64,000 bases of DNA from Chitinophaga pinensis (GCA_945901065.1 CAMDKI010000008.1:85361-149360), one strand, 5' to 3'. Positions 53,287-64,000 are shown, counted from the stretch's first letter. Numbers and translations are program-made. Notes: generated by a model from the letters alone, not told the origin.

Positions 53287-53318
53287 ACGAATAACTCGTT
53301 AATTAGCTATTGGTAACC
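53287..53318 (+). repeat. 7/8-nt array before the Rieske gene
   Basis: A stretch ACTCGTTAATTAGCTATTGG plus TAA matches the array at 8421-8455 at 21 of 23 bases, although the loci are 45 kb apart and unrelated. Confidence 0.6.
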
Positions 53319-53361
53319 ACTCGTCGCATCTACTATTAATCCAAACCCCTATCTTAGCACT

Positions 53362-53727
53362 ATGCCCACCGAAGAAACCTACACCTGGAACCGCCTGTTT
53401 GAGCTTTGGGAGCTAGAGCAAATGTTTGCCAAGCGGCAAGTGCTAGCCCTTAAGATAGATGGCAAGCCCGTTTGCTTGGGTAAGGTGGATGGCGAATACT
53501 TTGCCCTGCACGATACTTGCCCCCACGCTGGCGCTTCATTGGGTAAGGGCTGGTGCGATGAGGCGGGCTATGTGGTGTGCCCTATACACCGCATTAAGTT
53601 TGATATGCGCACGGGCAAAAACACCACCGGAGAGGGCTACCGCGTACCCACTTACCCATTAATGGTAAAGGAGGACACCCTATACATCGGTTTCAGCAAC
53701 AAAAAGTGGTGGAAATTTTGGGAGTAG
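53362..53727 (+). CDS. Rieske [2Fe-2S] ferredoxin-like protein
   Basis: A 121-residue soluble Rieske protein. The cluster ligands are intact: CPHAGASLG (C-x-H, about residue 52) and CPIHRIKFD (C-x2-H, about 73). There is no membrane anchor or oxygenase domain, so it resembles NirD-like or Rieske ferredoxins that pass electrons to oxygenases or reductases. No partner gene is adjacent. A near-match of the -7 box (TATCTTAG) lies a few bases before the start. Confidence 0.92.
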   Translation: MPTEETYTWNRLFELWELEQMFAKRQVLALKIDGKPVCLGKVDGEYFALHDTCPHAGASLGKGWCDEAGYVVCPIHRIKFDMRTGKNTTGEGYRVPTYPLMVKEDTLYIGFSNKKWWKFWE

Positions 53728-53765
53728 TTTGGTTAATACCAATTCAACATTCGAGCTCGTTCAAA

Positions 53766-53917
53766 AAGAACATTACGCTCCTACGGAGCTGGTAGACTTT
53801 GGCTAGGGTTTTCTACAGACATTGCACTCCTACGGAGTTGCACTGTCCCAGAGGGACCCAACGTCTGTAGCAAACATCGAAGACCCTGCTTTGGCTCCAT
53901 AGGAGCCCAACGTTCTT
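53766..53917. repeat. Nested palindromic repeat element
   Basis: Outer inverted repeats AAGAACATTACGCTCCTACG (continuing GAGC, 53766-53789) and its imperfect reverse at 53893-53917 enclose an inner stem CTACAGAC/GTCTGTAG (53813-53820 and 53863-53870). Inside that are two small hairpins, ACTCCTACGGAGT and GTCCCAGAGGGAC. The CTCCTACGGAG module occurs three times in variants. Similar elements are, from memory, scattered in Bacteroidota genomes, without a known function. Confidence 0.75.
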
Positions 53918-53957
53918 ATGCTTAAATACAATTTGAAAGTCTAACAGTGATTACCTA

Positions 53958-55481
53958 TCACTCCCCAACCAATGCCAATATCTCTTCTAAATAGGTGCGT
54001 TCGTTGCTTAGGCGTGGCACCTTGTGCTGGCCGCCCAACTTACCCTTACTGCGCAACCAATTAAAGAAAGTGCCCTTGGGTAGCACGTGCAATTTAATGG
54101 GCTGCAACACCATGTTTTTATAGCGCTTGGCTTCATAGTCGCTATTGAGTTGCTGCAAGTGGCGGTCAAGGGCCTCTTCAAAAGCAACCATATCACTCGG
54201 TGGGGTGTCAAACTCCACCAACCATTCGTGATAACCTTGTCCATCGGCGGTAAAAGCCGGGGCTGCGGTGTAGTCGGTTACTTGGGCACCTGTTTCGGCA
54301 CAGGCCTTGGCTAGGGCTTGGTCGGTATTATCAACCATCACCTCCTCGCCAAAAGCATTAATGTAGTGCTTCACCCTCCCTGCTATCTGTATGCGGAAGG
54401 GTTGTAGGCTGGTCACGCGCACCGTATCGCCCAACAAATAGCGCCATAGGCCCGCATTGGTGCTTATTACCAGCGCGTATAAGGCATTTACCTCCACTTC
54501 ATCAATGCCCAAGGTTCTTGGGTATTCGTTACCCAGTTCGTCCATCGGCACAAACTCAAAATAAACGCCATTGTCTAGTAGCAGGAGCATGTCGTTGCGT
54601 GTTGGGTCGTCTTGCAGCGCAAAGAAGCCCTCAGAGGCGTTGTACGTCTCCAGGTAGTGCATATCGGCATGCGGTATGGCATGCTGGTATTGGGTGCGGT
54701 AAGGTGCAAAGCTAACCCCACCATGCGAGAACAGTTCCAAGTCGGGCCAAACGGCACGAAGGTCGGTTTCGCCAGTAAGCTCAAATATCTTTTTAATGAG
54801 CACCATGGTCCACGACGGCACACCAGCAATTTGGGTTACGTGCTCGTTTATGGTAGCCAGCGCCATCTTTTCAATCTTGCTTTCCCATTCGTCCATAAGG
54901 GCTATAGAGCGCTCTGGCGTGCGGAAAACATCGGCTACAAAGGGTAAGTTCTCCAGCATTACCGCACTCACATCGCCATATCTCGAGCCGGAATCGAGGT
55001 GGTTGATTTTGTGGCTTCCGCCTAGTACTAAGGTTTTGCCCGTAAATATTTTGGTCTCGGGGTAATAGCTGCAATACACACTCATGGCATCGCGGCCACC
55101 TTTAAAGTGGCACTGGTCTAACGATGCTGGGCTTACGGGTATATACTTGCTCTTATCACTTGTGGTGCCCGACGACTTGGCAAACCATTGAATGCGCTCA
55201 GACCACATTACATTGGCATGGCCTTCCATCACCCTTTCAATCCAAGGTTTTATGGCATCATAGTCTTGCACGGGCACCCGCTGGGCGTATTCTTGGGTTG
55301 AGGCAATGCTACTGTAGTCATATTGCTTACCCCATTCGGTATCTTTTGCAGTATCTATCAGCTCTTTAAACAGGCGCCGCTGTGCTTCCGCCGGGTGCTC
55401 CATATACACCTGCATGTCCGCCAAGCGCCGCCTGATGAAGGCAGTAGTTACGGTATTAATGATGGTGCGAACGGGGGTCAT
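53958..55481 (-). CDS. GH3-family acyl-adenylate-forming enzyme
   Basis: A 507-residue protein of the GH3 superfamily, the fold of plant acyl-acid-amido synthetases and of bacterial relatives with unknown substrates. Nucleotide-binding segments are seen in WFAKSSGTTSDKSKYIPVSP (about 112) and in the C-terminal GRVKHYINAFGEEVMVDN region (about 368). It starts 6 bp after the lptB-like gene on the same strand, so the two form an operon; this pairing suggests an envelope-lipid related role, but nothing more is visible. Confidence 0.9.
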   Translation of the reverse strand: MTPVRTIINTVTTAFIRRRLADMQVYMEHPAEAQRRLFKELIDTAKDTEWGKQYDYSSIASTQEYAQRVPVQDYDAIKPWIERVMEGHANVMWSERIQWFAKSSGTTSDKSKYIPVSPASLDQCHFKGGRDAMSVYCSYYPETKIFTGKTLVLGGSHKINHLDSGSRYGDVSAVMLENLPFVADVFRTPERSIALMDEWESKIEKMALATINEHVTQIAGVPSWTMVLIKKIFELTGETDLRAVWPDLELFSHGGVSFAPYRTQYQHAIPHADMHYLETYNASEGFFALQDDPTRNDMLLLLDNGVYFEFVPMDELGNEYPRTLGIDEVEVNALYALVISTNAGLWRYLLGDTVRVTSLQPFRIQIAGRVKHYINAFGEEVMVDNTDQALAKACAETGAQVTDYTAAPAFTADGQGYHEWLVEFDTPPSDMVAFEEALDRHLQQLNSDYEAKRYKNMVLQPIKLHVLPKGTFFNWLRSKGKLGGQHKVPRLSNERTYLEEILALVGE

Positions 55482-55487
55482 GGCAGG

Positions 55488-56246
55488 TTAGCGTAGTTCT
55501 TCGTCGTTAAAAATACGCTTGCCGCGTAGCTCAAAATTCTGGCCGAGATACACTTTCCGCACCTGTTCATCTTGCGATAGCTCTTCGGCAGTACCCGATT
55601 TCAGTATCTTACCTTCAAACAGCAAATAGGCGCGGTCGGTAATAGAAAGGGTTTCCTGCACATTATGGTCGGTAATAAGTATACCTATGTTCTTTTGCCT
55701 AAGCCTAGCCACAATACGCTGAATATCTTCTACGGCTATGGGGTCAATGCCCGCAAAAGGCTCATCGAGCAATATAAACTTGGGGTCGGTGGCCAGGGCA
55801 CGGGCAATTTCGCACCTCCTGCGCTCGCCACCTGATAATATCAAACCTTTGTTGTGCCTCACGTGGTTCAGGCCAAACTCCGAGATTAAGGTCTCAAGCC
55901 GAATTGCCTGTTCTGCTTTGCTCAACGGGGTCATTTCCAAAATGGCGCGTATGTTATTCTCAATTGAAAGGTCTCTAAAAACCGATGCTTCTTGAGGCAA
56001 ATAGCCTATACCCAACTGCGCCCTGCGGTACATGGCCATTGAGGTAATATCTTCCCCATCTAGGGTTACCTTACCTTGTTCCGCTTTTATAAGCCCTACT
56101 ACCATATAAAAACTAGTTGTCTTGCCGGCACCGTTTGGGCCAAGCAAACCAACAATCTCGCCTTGCTTTACCTCAAACGATACATCGTTCACTACCCTTC
56201 GGCCGCGATAGGTTTTTACCAGGTTATGTGCTTTTAACTCCATCAT
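55488..56246 (-). CDS. lptB: LPS export ABC transporter ATP-binding protein LptB
   Basis: ATPase of the LptB2FG complex that extracts lipopolysaccharide from the inner membrane, 252 residues. Walker A is [19 protein letters not shown] (about 34), the signature is [16 protein letters not shown] (about 142) and Walker B is [20 protein letters not shown] (about 160), the last being diagnostic for LptB. The C-terminus ends with FNDEELR. The next gene, 6 bp downstream, is GH3. Confidence 0.95.
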   Translation of the reverse strand: MMELKAHNLVKTYRGRRVVNDVSFEVKQGEIVGLLGPNGAGKTTSFYMVVGLIKAEQGKVTLDGEDITSMAMYRRAQLGIGYLPQEASVFRDLSIENNIRAILEMTPLSKAEQAIRLETLISEFGLNHVRHNKGLILSGGERRRCEIARALATDPKFILLDEPFAGIDPIAVEDIQRIVARLRQKNIGILITDHNVQETLSITDRAYLLFEGKILKSGTAEELSQDEQVRKVYLGQNFELRGKRIFNDEELR

Positions 56247-56298
56247 GCAGTTAATGTTGTAGGCTAAAATTAGGACATTTTTACGGACAGCACTCCAC

Positions 56299-56333
56299 TA
56301 AAAACAAAAGCCCCTCCAAAAACTGGAAGGGCT
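56299..56333 (-). terminator. Terminator of the surface-protein operon
   Basis: Stem AGCCCTTCC / GGAGGGGCT (one mismatch) read on the minus strand, followed by TTTTGTTTTT, just after the OmpA-family stop. Confidence 0.85.
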
Positions 56334-56355
56334 CTGTATATATTGTGCAAAGCGG

Positions 56356-58389
56356 TTAGTCTAAAATCAACTTATCCCCTTTCTGTTTTAGCTTTCCATC
56401 GAGCACTTTAAACTCTGTGCGACGGTTCAAGGCCCTGCCTTCTGGGTTGTCCTTCTTGGCAATGGTGTTAGGCGCTACAGGCAATGTAAAACCGTAACCG
56501 ATAGGAGTAACACGGCTACCATCTAGGCCTTTAGCTATTAAGTAGTCGGCACAACTTTGGGCACGTTGCTGCGATAGGTCCATGTTGTAACTAGCCGAAC
56601 CGATGCTATCTGTGTGCGCGCTTAATTCAATGGTCAAATCAGGATTTTCTTTTAACAACGCATACAAAGTATCCAACGTAGCTTCTGATTCCGCTGTCAA
56701 TTTAGCACTGTTGTATTCATAAAAAATCTTAGAAAGCTTATACGTTTTGTTCACGATAATCTTGTCCAAAGTAGCGGTATAGTTCATAGTATCATTAGCT
56801 TCCAAATCCATGGTGCTAATGGTATGGTGAGCGGTAAAGTGGTCCTTTTTGCTAAATTTAAGGCTGTACTTCTTATCCACTTCCAAAGGATAGAAGAACT
56901 CACTATTTCCTAATGAATCGGCATAAACCAACTTAGGTATGCCATCGGTAATATCATACACTTCTACACGGGCCCCAGTAAGCGGGTTCAGTTCGGCAGA
57001 GTCAATTCGCTCAAGGATATTGCCAGATACTGCCAAAGTAGGTTTAAAAATGTTCTCACCTTTAAAAATATCGTCGCAGCAAGTTTCGCTCTTATCACCT
57101 ATAATTCCCACGCGATTCGAAACAAAGTAAAACAACTTCTTATCCTCGCCTGAGGCATAACCCATATCATCGGCCGATGAGTTAAGCGGAGCTCCTAGGT
57201 TTTCAGCTTCACTATATTTACCGTCTGCTGTAAGCGCTGATGAATAGTTATCGTAACCACCATATCCTAAACGACCATTAGAGCTAAAAAACAACTCATT
57301 TTTGCGCTCGTAGTAGAAGGGAGTAATCTCGTCCCACTCTGTATTTACCGAGGCATCTAAATTAATTGCGGTGCCAGCAGTACCGGTAAGCTTTACATCC
57401 ACTTTATAAATATCAAATCCACCTTTGCCTCCTGCACGGTTACTGGCAAAATACAATACATCTGCACCATTCTCAGTTTTAGCCACCGAAGGGTGTGTGT
57501 TGTCGCTACCTTCATCGTTTACTGACTTGCCTAAGGCTTTAGGTTTGCTCCAAACTCCTTTATCTTCCAGCGTAGAAACGTAAATCTTGCAAGCTATTTT
57601 ATTCTCGGCCATGGCTGCACAAATAGTAAAATACATGCGCTTACCATCAGCGGTAACCGATGCATTGCCGGTGTGTTTGCCAGCTTCATTAATAGGTTTT
57701 GGCAGTGGCGTTACATTGCTCCAACCATTACTTGACAAGGTAGCAGTATAAGCATGCGATTGCATTTGGCCAGCAACCCATAACCCTGAGTTCAGCAGCG
57801 AATCACTATTGATTGAAGAGAAGTATAGTGTACCACCCGAAACGCGAGGTGCGTAATCCGTTTTGTTACGGTTCACTGGCTCATTTAAGTGCTCAACTTT
57901 GTAAGTTGCTGGAGTGGCAGATAGGGCCCAAGCGCAGGCGTCAGATTGCAATTGCGCATACTTCAACAAAGCTTTATCACCTGATCCTGCCTTTTCGCTT
58001 TTGAACTTGTCAAATGCTGTTTTTGCATCGGCATACTTACCGTTCATTTGCAACATCAATGCGTAGTAATACCATGATTCTGGGTACTTAGCCTCATCGT
58101 TATCAATCACCAATTTGTAGCCAGCTTCTGCTGCTTTGTAATCCCTAGATAAGCGGTATGCTTCTGCTAGCTTGTACAATACTTTTAAATCGTTAGATTT
58201 TTTTGCATTAAGTCCTTGATAAAGGTCTTGCGCATCAAAGTAGTTTCCTGCATCTAATTGCTTGTCGGCATATTTCACTTTATGCTTGTAAGGCAACTTT
58301 ATGGTATCAGCAGTTGTGCCTTTGTCTTGCGCATTTATCATCCCAGTAGAGACAAAAAAAAGGCTTAGCGCAATTAGAATCCCCTTCAT
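56356..58389 (-). CDS. OmpA-family protein with TPR and PD40 repeats
   Basis: A 677-residue envelope protein. Signal peptide MKGILIALSLFFVSTGMINA, a TPR region (about 30-150), WD40-like PD40 repeats (about 180-430; FASNRAGGKGGFDIYKVD is typical), a carboxypeptidase-regulatory-like segment (about 455-545), and a C-terminal OmpA domain binding peptidoglycan (ELSAHTDSIGSASYNMDLSQ, about 590-670). This layout matches PorE/SprE-like OmpA proteins that work with PorP/SprF in type IX secretion and gliding. It follows the PorP gene by 41 bp. Confidence 0.92.
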   Translation of the reverse strand: MKGILIALSLFFVSTGMINAQDKGTTADTIKLPYKHKVKYADKQLDAGNYFDAQDLYQGLNAKKSNDLKVLYKLAEAYRLSRDYKAAEAGYKLVIDNDEAKYPESWYYYALMLQMNGKYADAKTAFDKFKSEKAGSGDKALLKYAQLQSDACAWALSATPATYKVEHLNEPVNRNKTDYAPRVSGGTLYFSSINSDSLLNSGLWVAGQMQSHAYTATLSSNGWSNVTPLPKPINEAGKHTGNASVTADGKRMYFTICAAMAENKIACKIYVSTLEDKGVWSKPKALGKSVNDEGSDNTHPSVAKTENGADVLYFASNRAGGKGGFDIYKVDVKLTGTAGTAINLDASVNTEWDEITPFYYERKNELFFSSNGRLGYGGYDNYSSALTADGKYSEAENLGAPLNSSADDMGYASGEDKKLFYFVSNRVGIIGDKSETCCDDIFKGENIFKPTLAVSGNILERIDSAELNPLTGARVEVYDITDGIPKLVYADSLGNSEFFYPLEVDKKYSLKFSKKDHFTAHHTISTMDLEANDTMNYTATLDKIIVNKTYKLSKIFYEYNSAKLTAESEATLDTLYALLKENPDLTIELSAHTDSIGSASYNMDLSQQRAQSCADYLIAKGLDGSRVTPIGYGFTLPVAPNTIAKKDNPEGRALNRRTEFKVLDGKLKQKGDKLILD

Positions 58390-58430
58390 GGTGGTTGGTT
58401 GGTAAGATGTGTTAAGTATAGTACCCTTAA

Positions 58431-59450
58431 TTAAAAGCGTGGGCAGTAAAGGGCTGGATTAACACCTGGTAGCGCGATATAACGGCCAACGTACATCAAA
58501 GAAAACTCAACTGCTCCTACATTCTTCTTGTTCTCAATGCGATTCAAAGAAGAAGCGTTTATATCATAGCTCAAGCCAAGGCGGAAACCTTTGTAATCAG
58601 CTCCTAGATATGGTATTACCGCATCCTTCACACGATAGTATGCACCTGCAAACAATACAAAGTCTTTACTGAAATCAATAGCACCAGCCAAACCTAGGTT
58701 TGTTTCTTGTGCTTTGGCCTGGTTTTGATAAATTACCGATGGCATCAAGCTAAACTTGTCAGTCAAACGTACATCAACGCTAGCTGTACCAGTTATGCGG
58801 CGCATATTATCTTCACCAGCCGGATTGAATGTGTTATACGGGGTAATTAAGTTATAAGCCGAAACGCCTACTGAGAAATAAAATTTCTCACTTACTTTCG
58901 AACTCCAAGCCAAACCAGTGTTTACATCAAAATTGTTGGTTGAACGGCCGAAATTCTCTTGACTAGGTAAGCTTTGATCGAAACTATAACCATCAGATGC
59001 AAGCATGGTGCTAAAGTTCATACCTGCCCTATCAACCCTACGTTGATTAAAGCCTGCTTGGAAGCCCAAGGATAGTGAATGATTTTTATCTTCTCCGAAA
59101 GCTTTATGATACGCTCCAGCAACAACCACCTGCACACGGCTCAACAAACCACCGCTAGATCGGTCATTGATAAAGTATCCGCCAACACCAACTGCATCAC
59201 CGTTTTTCAAGCGTATTGGCAAATCAAAAGATGCCATTGGCGTTGAAAAAGTAGTACGGTTGTTTGTACCGCCAAACCACTGGTTACGATAAATTACGCC
59301 AGCTCTGAAAGTACCGTTAATCTTGCCAGTATAAGCTGGATTGAGCAACAATGGAGCATTATAAAACTGAGAGAAATGCACATCTTGAGCGGCCAATGAG
59401 CCACCAATGAACATTACCAATATCAAACAGATAAGCCTGTTAAATTTCAT
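58431..59450 (-). CDS. PorP/SprF family type IX secretion outer-membrane protein
   Basis: A 339-residue beta-barrel of the PorP/SprF family. After the signal peptide comes the hallmark DVHFSQFYNAPLLLNPAYTG (about 23-42), then repeating amphipathic strands to the C-terminus. SprF-like proteins help secrete or anchor the SprB-type adhesin encoded just upstream, here 10 bp away, so the pair is coupled. The protein ends at a typical strand with ALYCPRF. Confidence 0.94.
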   Translation of the reverse strand: MKFNRLICLILVMFIGGSLAAQDVHFSQFYNAPLLLNPAYTGKINGTFRAGVIYRNQWFGGTNNRTTFSTPMASFDLPIRLKNGDAVGVGGYFINDRSSGGLLSRVQVVVAGAYHKAFGEDKNHSLSLGFQAGFNQRRVDRAGMNFSTMLASDGYSFDQSLPSQENFGRSTNNFDVNTGLAWSSKVSEKFYFSVGVSAYNLITPYNTFNPAGEDNMRRITGTASVDVRLTDKFSLMPSVIYQNQAKAQETNLGLAGAIDFSKDFVLFAGAYYRVKDAVIPYLGADYKGFRLGLSYDINASSLNRIENKKNVGAVEFSLMYVGRYIALPGVNPALYCPRF

Positions 59451-59460
59451 GGCTATATTT

Positions 59461-61692
59461 TTATCTTATTAAAAGGAAATCACCAGAGTAATTAGAAGAA
59501 GTACCGTCAGGCAATTTGAAAACCACTTGGTACACATAAGTATCCATAGGTTGTTCTTTGTCCTTGTAGGTGCCGTTCCAATCGTTAGTTTCGTATACTA
59601 GCTCTCCCCAGCGGTTAAATATTTTCAACTCAACCAATTCTATAGCATCGCTATGGTGAACGGTAAATACATCATTAATACCATCACCATTTGGCGTAAA
59701 GCCATCAGGTATTGCTACTAAATCAAAGTCTACGCGAACAACCACTGTATCTTGTGCTTTACATCCATTGTCATCGGTACCAGTTACAAGGTAAGTTGTA
59801 GTTTCAGTAGGCGAAGCAGTAGTAGAAGCAGCAGTAGCATCCGCTAAGGTAACACCTGGAGTCCACTCATACGTTACAACACCTGTTCCACCAGTAGTAG
59901 AAAGCACTTCAACGGTTGCAGTATAAGTAGCTGGGATAACGGTGTCATTGCTAGCAATCAACGTAAGCAAATCTGGTTCGGTCACTACCAAGCCCGATAG
60001 GCTATCAGTGCAGCCATTGGCATCAGTAACTACTACGTCATAAGAACCAGCTCCTACACCACTAAGCGTTGCTAGTGTATCGTCAGCAGAGCTTGACCAA
60101 GAATAGTTGTAAGAGGCTGTTCCACCAGTTACATCCAACACAATTGAACCTGTTTGTTCAGCATTACAAGTAGCTGAAGTAATGGTAGGATCAACAACCA
60201 GAGCACTTGGCTCGGCAACTTGGATTGTGCTAAGCTTTTGGCAGCCATTATTATCTGTAACAGTTGCAGTGTAAGTACCAGCATTTAGACCAGTAATGCT
60301 TGCGCCAGTTTGGGTAGTACCAGTCCAGTTAATGCTACCTACACCACCACCAGCGTTGGTAACGGTAAGATTAATAGCACCTGTTGCAAGGCCATTACAG
60401 TTTGCATCAGTTACAACCGAATCAATTTGAATTTCCAAAGGTTGGTCAACTACAAAGGTGTAAGGCACCGCGCCACGGTTACAACCAGTAACCGAATCGG
60501 TAATAACCAGCGTATAAGTTCCGGCAGGTAGGTTGGTCGCACCTGGGCCAGCACCTACTGCTGGGGTGTAAGTGTACGTCAAATCTGTACCATCCAAAAC
60601 GGTAAAGTCTATGGCACCATCGCTTAAACCAAAGCAAGAAACATCCGTTACAGTTGAGTTGGTATCAATTACAGGGTTGCCATTTGCAAGGGCAAATGCC
60701 TCTGGGCTAAATACATTCCAAGCTGGAACCGTAACCGAATTCAAACCACCGGATACACCTGCAGTTGTTGGTCCAATATCTTCCCATTGTGGCAAATTTT
60801 GCCAGTGTGCAGCTGTTTTGAAGGTACCATCAGCACCTAAATCATAATACAAAGCAAGTGCTACATCATCAGTTGCACCAGCACTATGACCAATAAGGTG
60901 GTAGTACAAGTCGTTAACTTCACAAAGATCTATCTCTTTGGTGTTAATATTGAAACCTTCGGTAGTGGCGTTCACGTTAGCCATCCTAACTTCCAATGTT
61001 TGAGCATTGGCAGTTGAAGGCGTAACCTCCAAAGGACGGTAGCGGGTAACACCAACATTTGATCCTGTAGGGAACAAATATAGGCCGTTGCTAGCCATAT
61101 CGCGAGACAACCTACCAGCACCTAAGCTACTAACATAACCGGTTGAGCGAGTAATTGCACCAGTAGCGGTATTGGTAACGAACATCTTAAACACGCCGGT
61201 CGCCAATTCACGATCGTTCAATGCTAAGGTATCGGTAACTGTAGCATTTATCGTTTGGGTTTTAACGCCAGTACCTGTCAAAGTCAAATCATAGAAAGTA
61301 GTGGCATTTGCACCTGTAATCAATTGGTTGGCGCCATACAATTCTACCTCACTCTGATCGGCTTGAAAGCTTCCGTTGTTCACCCAGTCCTCTTGAACTT
61401 GGTAAAAACCCACTGTACCACCGCCATTGGCAGTATCTTGGTTAATAAAGTCACCTTCGATAATAAAGGTACCTCCGTTATCTACCAGTCCATCATTATC
61501 TACCGAACCGGTTTTTACGATAACCGTAGCACCTGGTTTAATGGCAATAATTGCACCGTTATTTTTCACCAAAACCTGTGCGTTTGCCGAACCCATGGCT
61601 CCACAAAGCAACACTGTTGTAAGCACTGCACCAGAGCAGGCTTTAAGCAAAGTGTTTTTGGTGATATTAAATGTCTTTTGGCTCATGTTCAT
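59461..61692 (-). CDS. SprB-repeat adhesin with gliding-motility C-terminal domain
   Basis: A 743-residue secreted protein. Signal peptide to about residue 38 (GAMGSANAQ). A beta-helix-like region (40-330) is followed by three or four SprB repeats (about 340-590) recognised by phrases such as VTDVSCFGLSDGAIDFTV and DANCNGLATGAINLTV, an Ig-like segment, and the C-terminal type B T9SS sorting domain: FTPNGDGINDVF (about 664), IFNRWGELVYE and a terminal YSGDFLLIR. It is exported through type IX secretion with the SprF partner encoded next. Confidence 0.93.
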   Translation of the reverse strand: MNMSQKTFNITKNTLLKACSGAVLTTVLLCGAMGSANAQVLVKNNGAIIAIKPGATVIVKTGSVDNDGLVDNGGTFIIEGDFINQDTANGGGTVGFYQVQEDWVNNGSFQADQSEVELYGANQLITGANATTFYDLTLTGTGVKTQTINATVTDTLALNDRELATGVFKMFVTNTATGAITRSTGYVSSLGAGRLSRDMASNGLYLFPTGSNVGVTRYRPLEVTPSTANAQTLEVRMANVNATTEGFNINTKEIDLCEVNDLYYHLIGHSAGATDDVALALYYDLGADGTFKTAAHWQNLPQWEDIGPTTAGVSGGLNSVTVPAWNVFSPEAFALANGNPVIDTNSTVTDVSCFGLSDGAIDFTVLDGTDLTYTYTPAVGAGPGATNLPAGTYTLVITDSVTGCNRGAVPYTFVVDQPLEIQIDSVVTDANCNGLATGAINLTVTNAGGGVGSINWTGTTQTGASITGLNAGTYTATVTDNNGCQKLSTIQVAEPSALVVDPTITSATCNAEQTGSIVLDVTGGTASYNYSWSSSADDTLATLSGVGAGSYDVVVTDANGCTDSLSGLVVTEPDLLTLIASNDTVIPATYTATVEVLSTTGGTGVVTYEWTPGVTLADATAASTTASPTETTTYLVTGTDDNGCKAQDTVVVRVDFDLVAIPDGFTPNGDGINDVFTVHHSDAIELVELKIFNRWGELVYETNDWNGTYKDKEQPMDTYVYQVVFKLPDGTSSNYSGDFLLIR

Positions 61693-61762
61693 TAGTTAAT
61701 TAAATGCCAAATCAAATTATTCAATCTTCGCGTCAGCCGAGAAGCAATATTCTTTACAGTAT

Positions 61763-61794
61763 TTCTGGCCAAGGGTTTTAGCCCTCGGCCAGAA
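61763..61794 (-). terminator. Inverted repeat after the small secreted protein gene
   Basis: TTCTGGCC pairs with GGCCAGAA, extended by AGGG/CCCT after one mismatch, with a 6-nt loop. It lies 7 bp after the 61801 gene stop on the minus strand. No strong T run follows, so termination efficiency is uncertain. Confidence 0.5.
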
Positions 61795-61800
61795 TTGATA

Positions 61801-62100
61801 CTATTCGTCGTCTTTCTTTCCAGAAACTGTGTTGACCGTTGGCTCAGGTGAGGTAAACTCCACACGAGGGGCACCAACAGCAGCTGGATTGGTTGTTTTT
61901 ATCACTTTAACAGTTGGCTCTGGACTAACATATTCCTCCCTATTGGCAGGGGTAGTGTTTGCCGGAGCATCTGCATTTACTTTTACAGTAGGCTCAGGCG
62001 AATCAAAAGTAACCGTGCGGGTATTATCCCCTGGTTTTTGCTGCGCCATAGCACCGAAAGTGATGCCTGCCATTAAAAGTGTTATAAATAAAGCTTTCAT
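61801..62100 (-). CDS. Small secreted protein with three SPEPTV repeats
   Basis: A 99-residue exported protein: signal MKALFITLLMAGITFGAMAQ, then a hydrophilic, probably disordered chain. The unit SPEPTV(K/N)V-like occurs three times (FDSPEPTVKV, YVSPEPTVKV, FTSPEPTVNT) at a spacing of about 29 and 33 residues, and the end is acidic (GKKDDE). I know no family for it. It lies 22 bp downstream of the collagen-like gene and upstream of the SprB-type adhesin on the same strand, so a surface or secreted structural role is plausible. Confidence 0.75.
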   Translation of the reverse strand: MKALFITLLMAGITFGAMAQQKPGDNTRTVTFDSPEPTVKVNADAPANTTPANREEYVSPEPTVKVIKTTNPAAVGAPRVEFTSPEPTVNTVSGKKDDE

Positions 62101-62122
62101 AAGCTAGTCCTCCTAATATTAA

Positions 62123-64000
<1,878 letters not shown>

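Overview
The window is a chromosomal segment of a free-living member of the Bacteroidota, probably near Chitinophagales or Sphingobacteriales, though I cannot fix the order. The evidence is TAnnTTTG-type -7 promoter boxes, a PorP/SprF protein beside a SprB-repeat protein with a gliding-motility C-terminal domain (type IX secretion), DUF4476 and DUF3298 envelope proteins, and lineage-typical intergenic repeats. I see no tRNA, rRNA, CRISPR array or complete insertion sequence.

Layout. 36-2003 is a Kup potassium transporter. 2320-8410 is a phenylacetate-degradation operon: a TetR regulator with a promoter and operator, then paaA, paaB, paaC, paaD and an acyl-CoA dehydrogenase. It is interrupted by a four-helix-bundle gene and by an MNT/HEPN toxin-antitoxin pair. 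8561-11795 holds envelope proteins and a TPR protein. 11955-26074 is an exopolysaccharide locus: two AsnB-type amidotransferases, a sugar epimerase, three glycosyltransferases, a polymerase-like membrane protein, a Wza-like lipoprotein, a Wzc-like tyrosine kinase and a WecA/MraY-like sugar-phosphate transferase. 26158-30544 is metabolic (tryptophan dioxygenase, RidA/aminomuconate-deaminase-like protein, GlpD, MFS transporter).

30784-42152 is a second surface-glycan locus made of two convergent units. The + unit has a nitrilase-family amidase, an N-acetyl-sugar amidotransferase, a NodU-type carbamoyltransferase and an inserted orphan gene. The - unit is an ABC exporter (Wzm first, Wzt last) enclosing four PhyH dioxygenase domains and one methyltransferase domain in three proteins. 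This is the best candidate for an undescribed pathway: a glycan or lipid-linked product that is amidated, carbamoylated, methylated and oxidised before ABC export.

42287-56246 is mixed: ClC channel, PhnA-like protein, ethanolamine-type permease with a glutamine-synthetase-like ligase, ferritin, a QueF-like protein lacking the usual catalytic cysteine, a frameshifted GIY-YIG nuclease between long inverted repeats, UvrA, a Rieske protein, GH3 and LptB. 56356-64000 is a cell-surface block on the - strand: OmpA/PD40 protein, PorP/SprF, SprB-type adhesin, a small SPEPTV-repeat secreted protein and a collagen-like protein running off the window.

Three recurrent non-coding themes stand out. (1) Accessory genes sit between the 3' end of a gene and a second copy of that same 3' end (paaD; the carbamoyltransferase). 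(2) Many intergenic gaps hold short arrays with a 7- or 8-nt period, often as inverted pairs, starting right after stop codons and ending 0-15 nt before start codons; one pair encloses the four-helix-bundle gene. (3) Two larger palindromic repeat families occur at 49100-50220 and 53766-53917.
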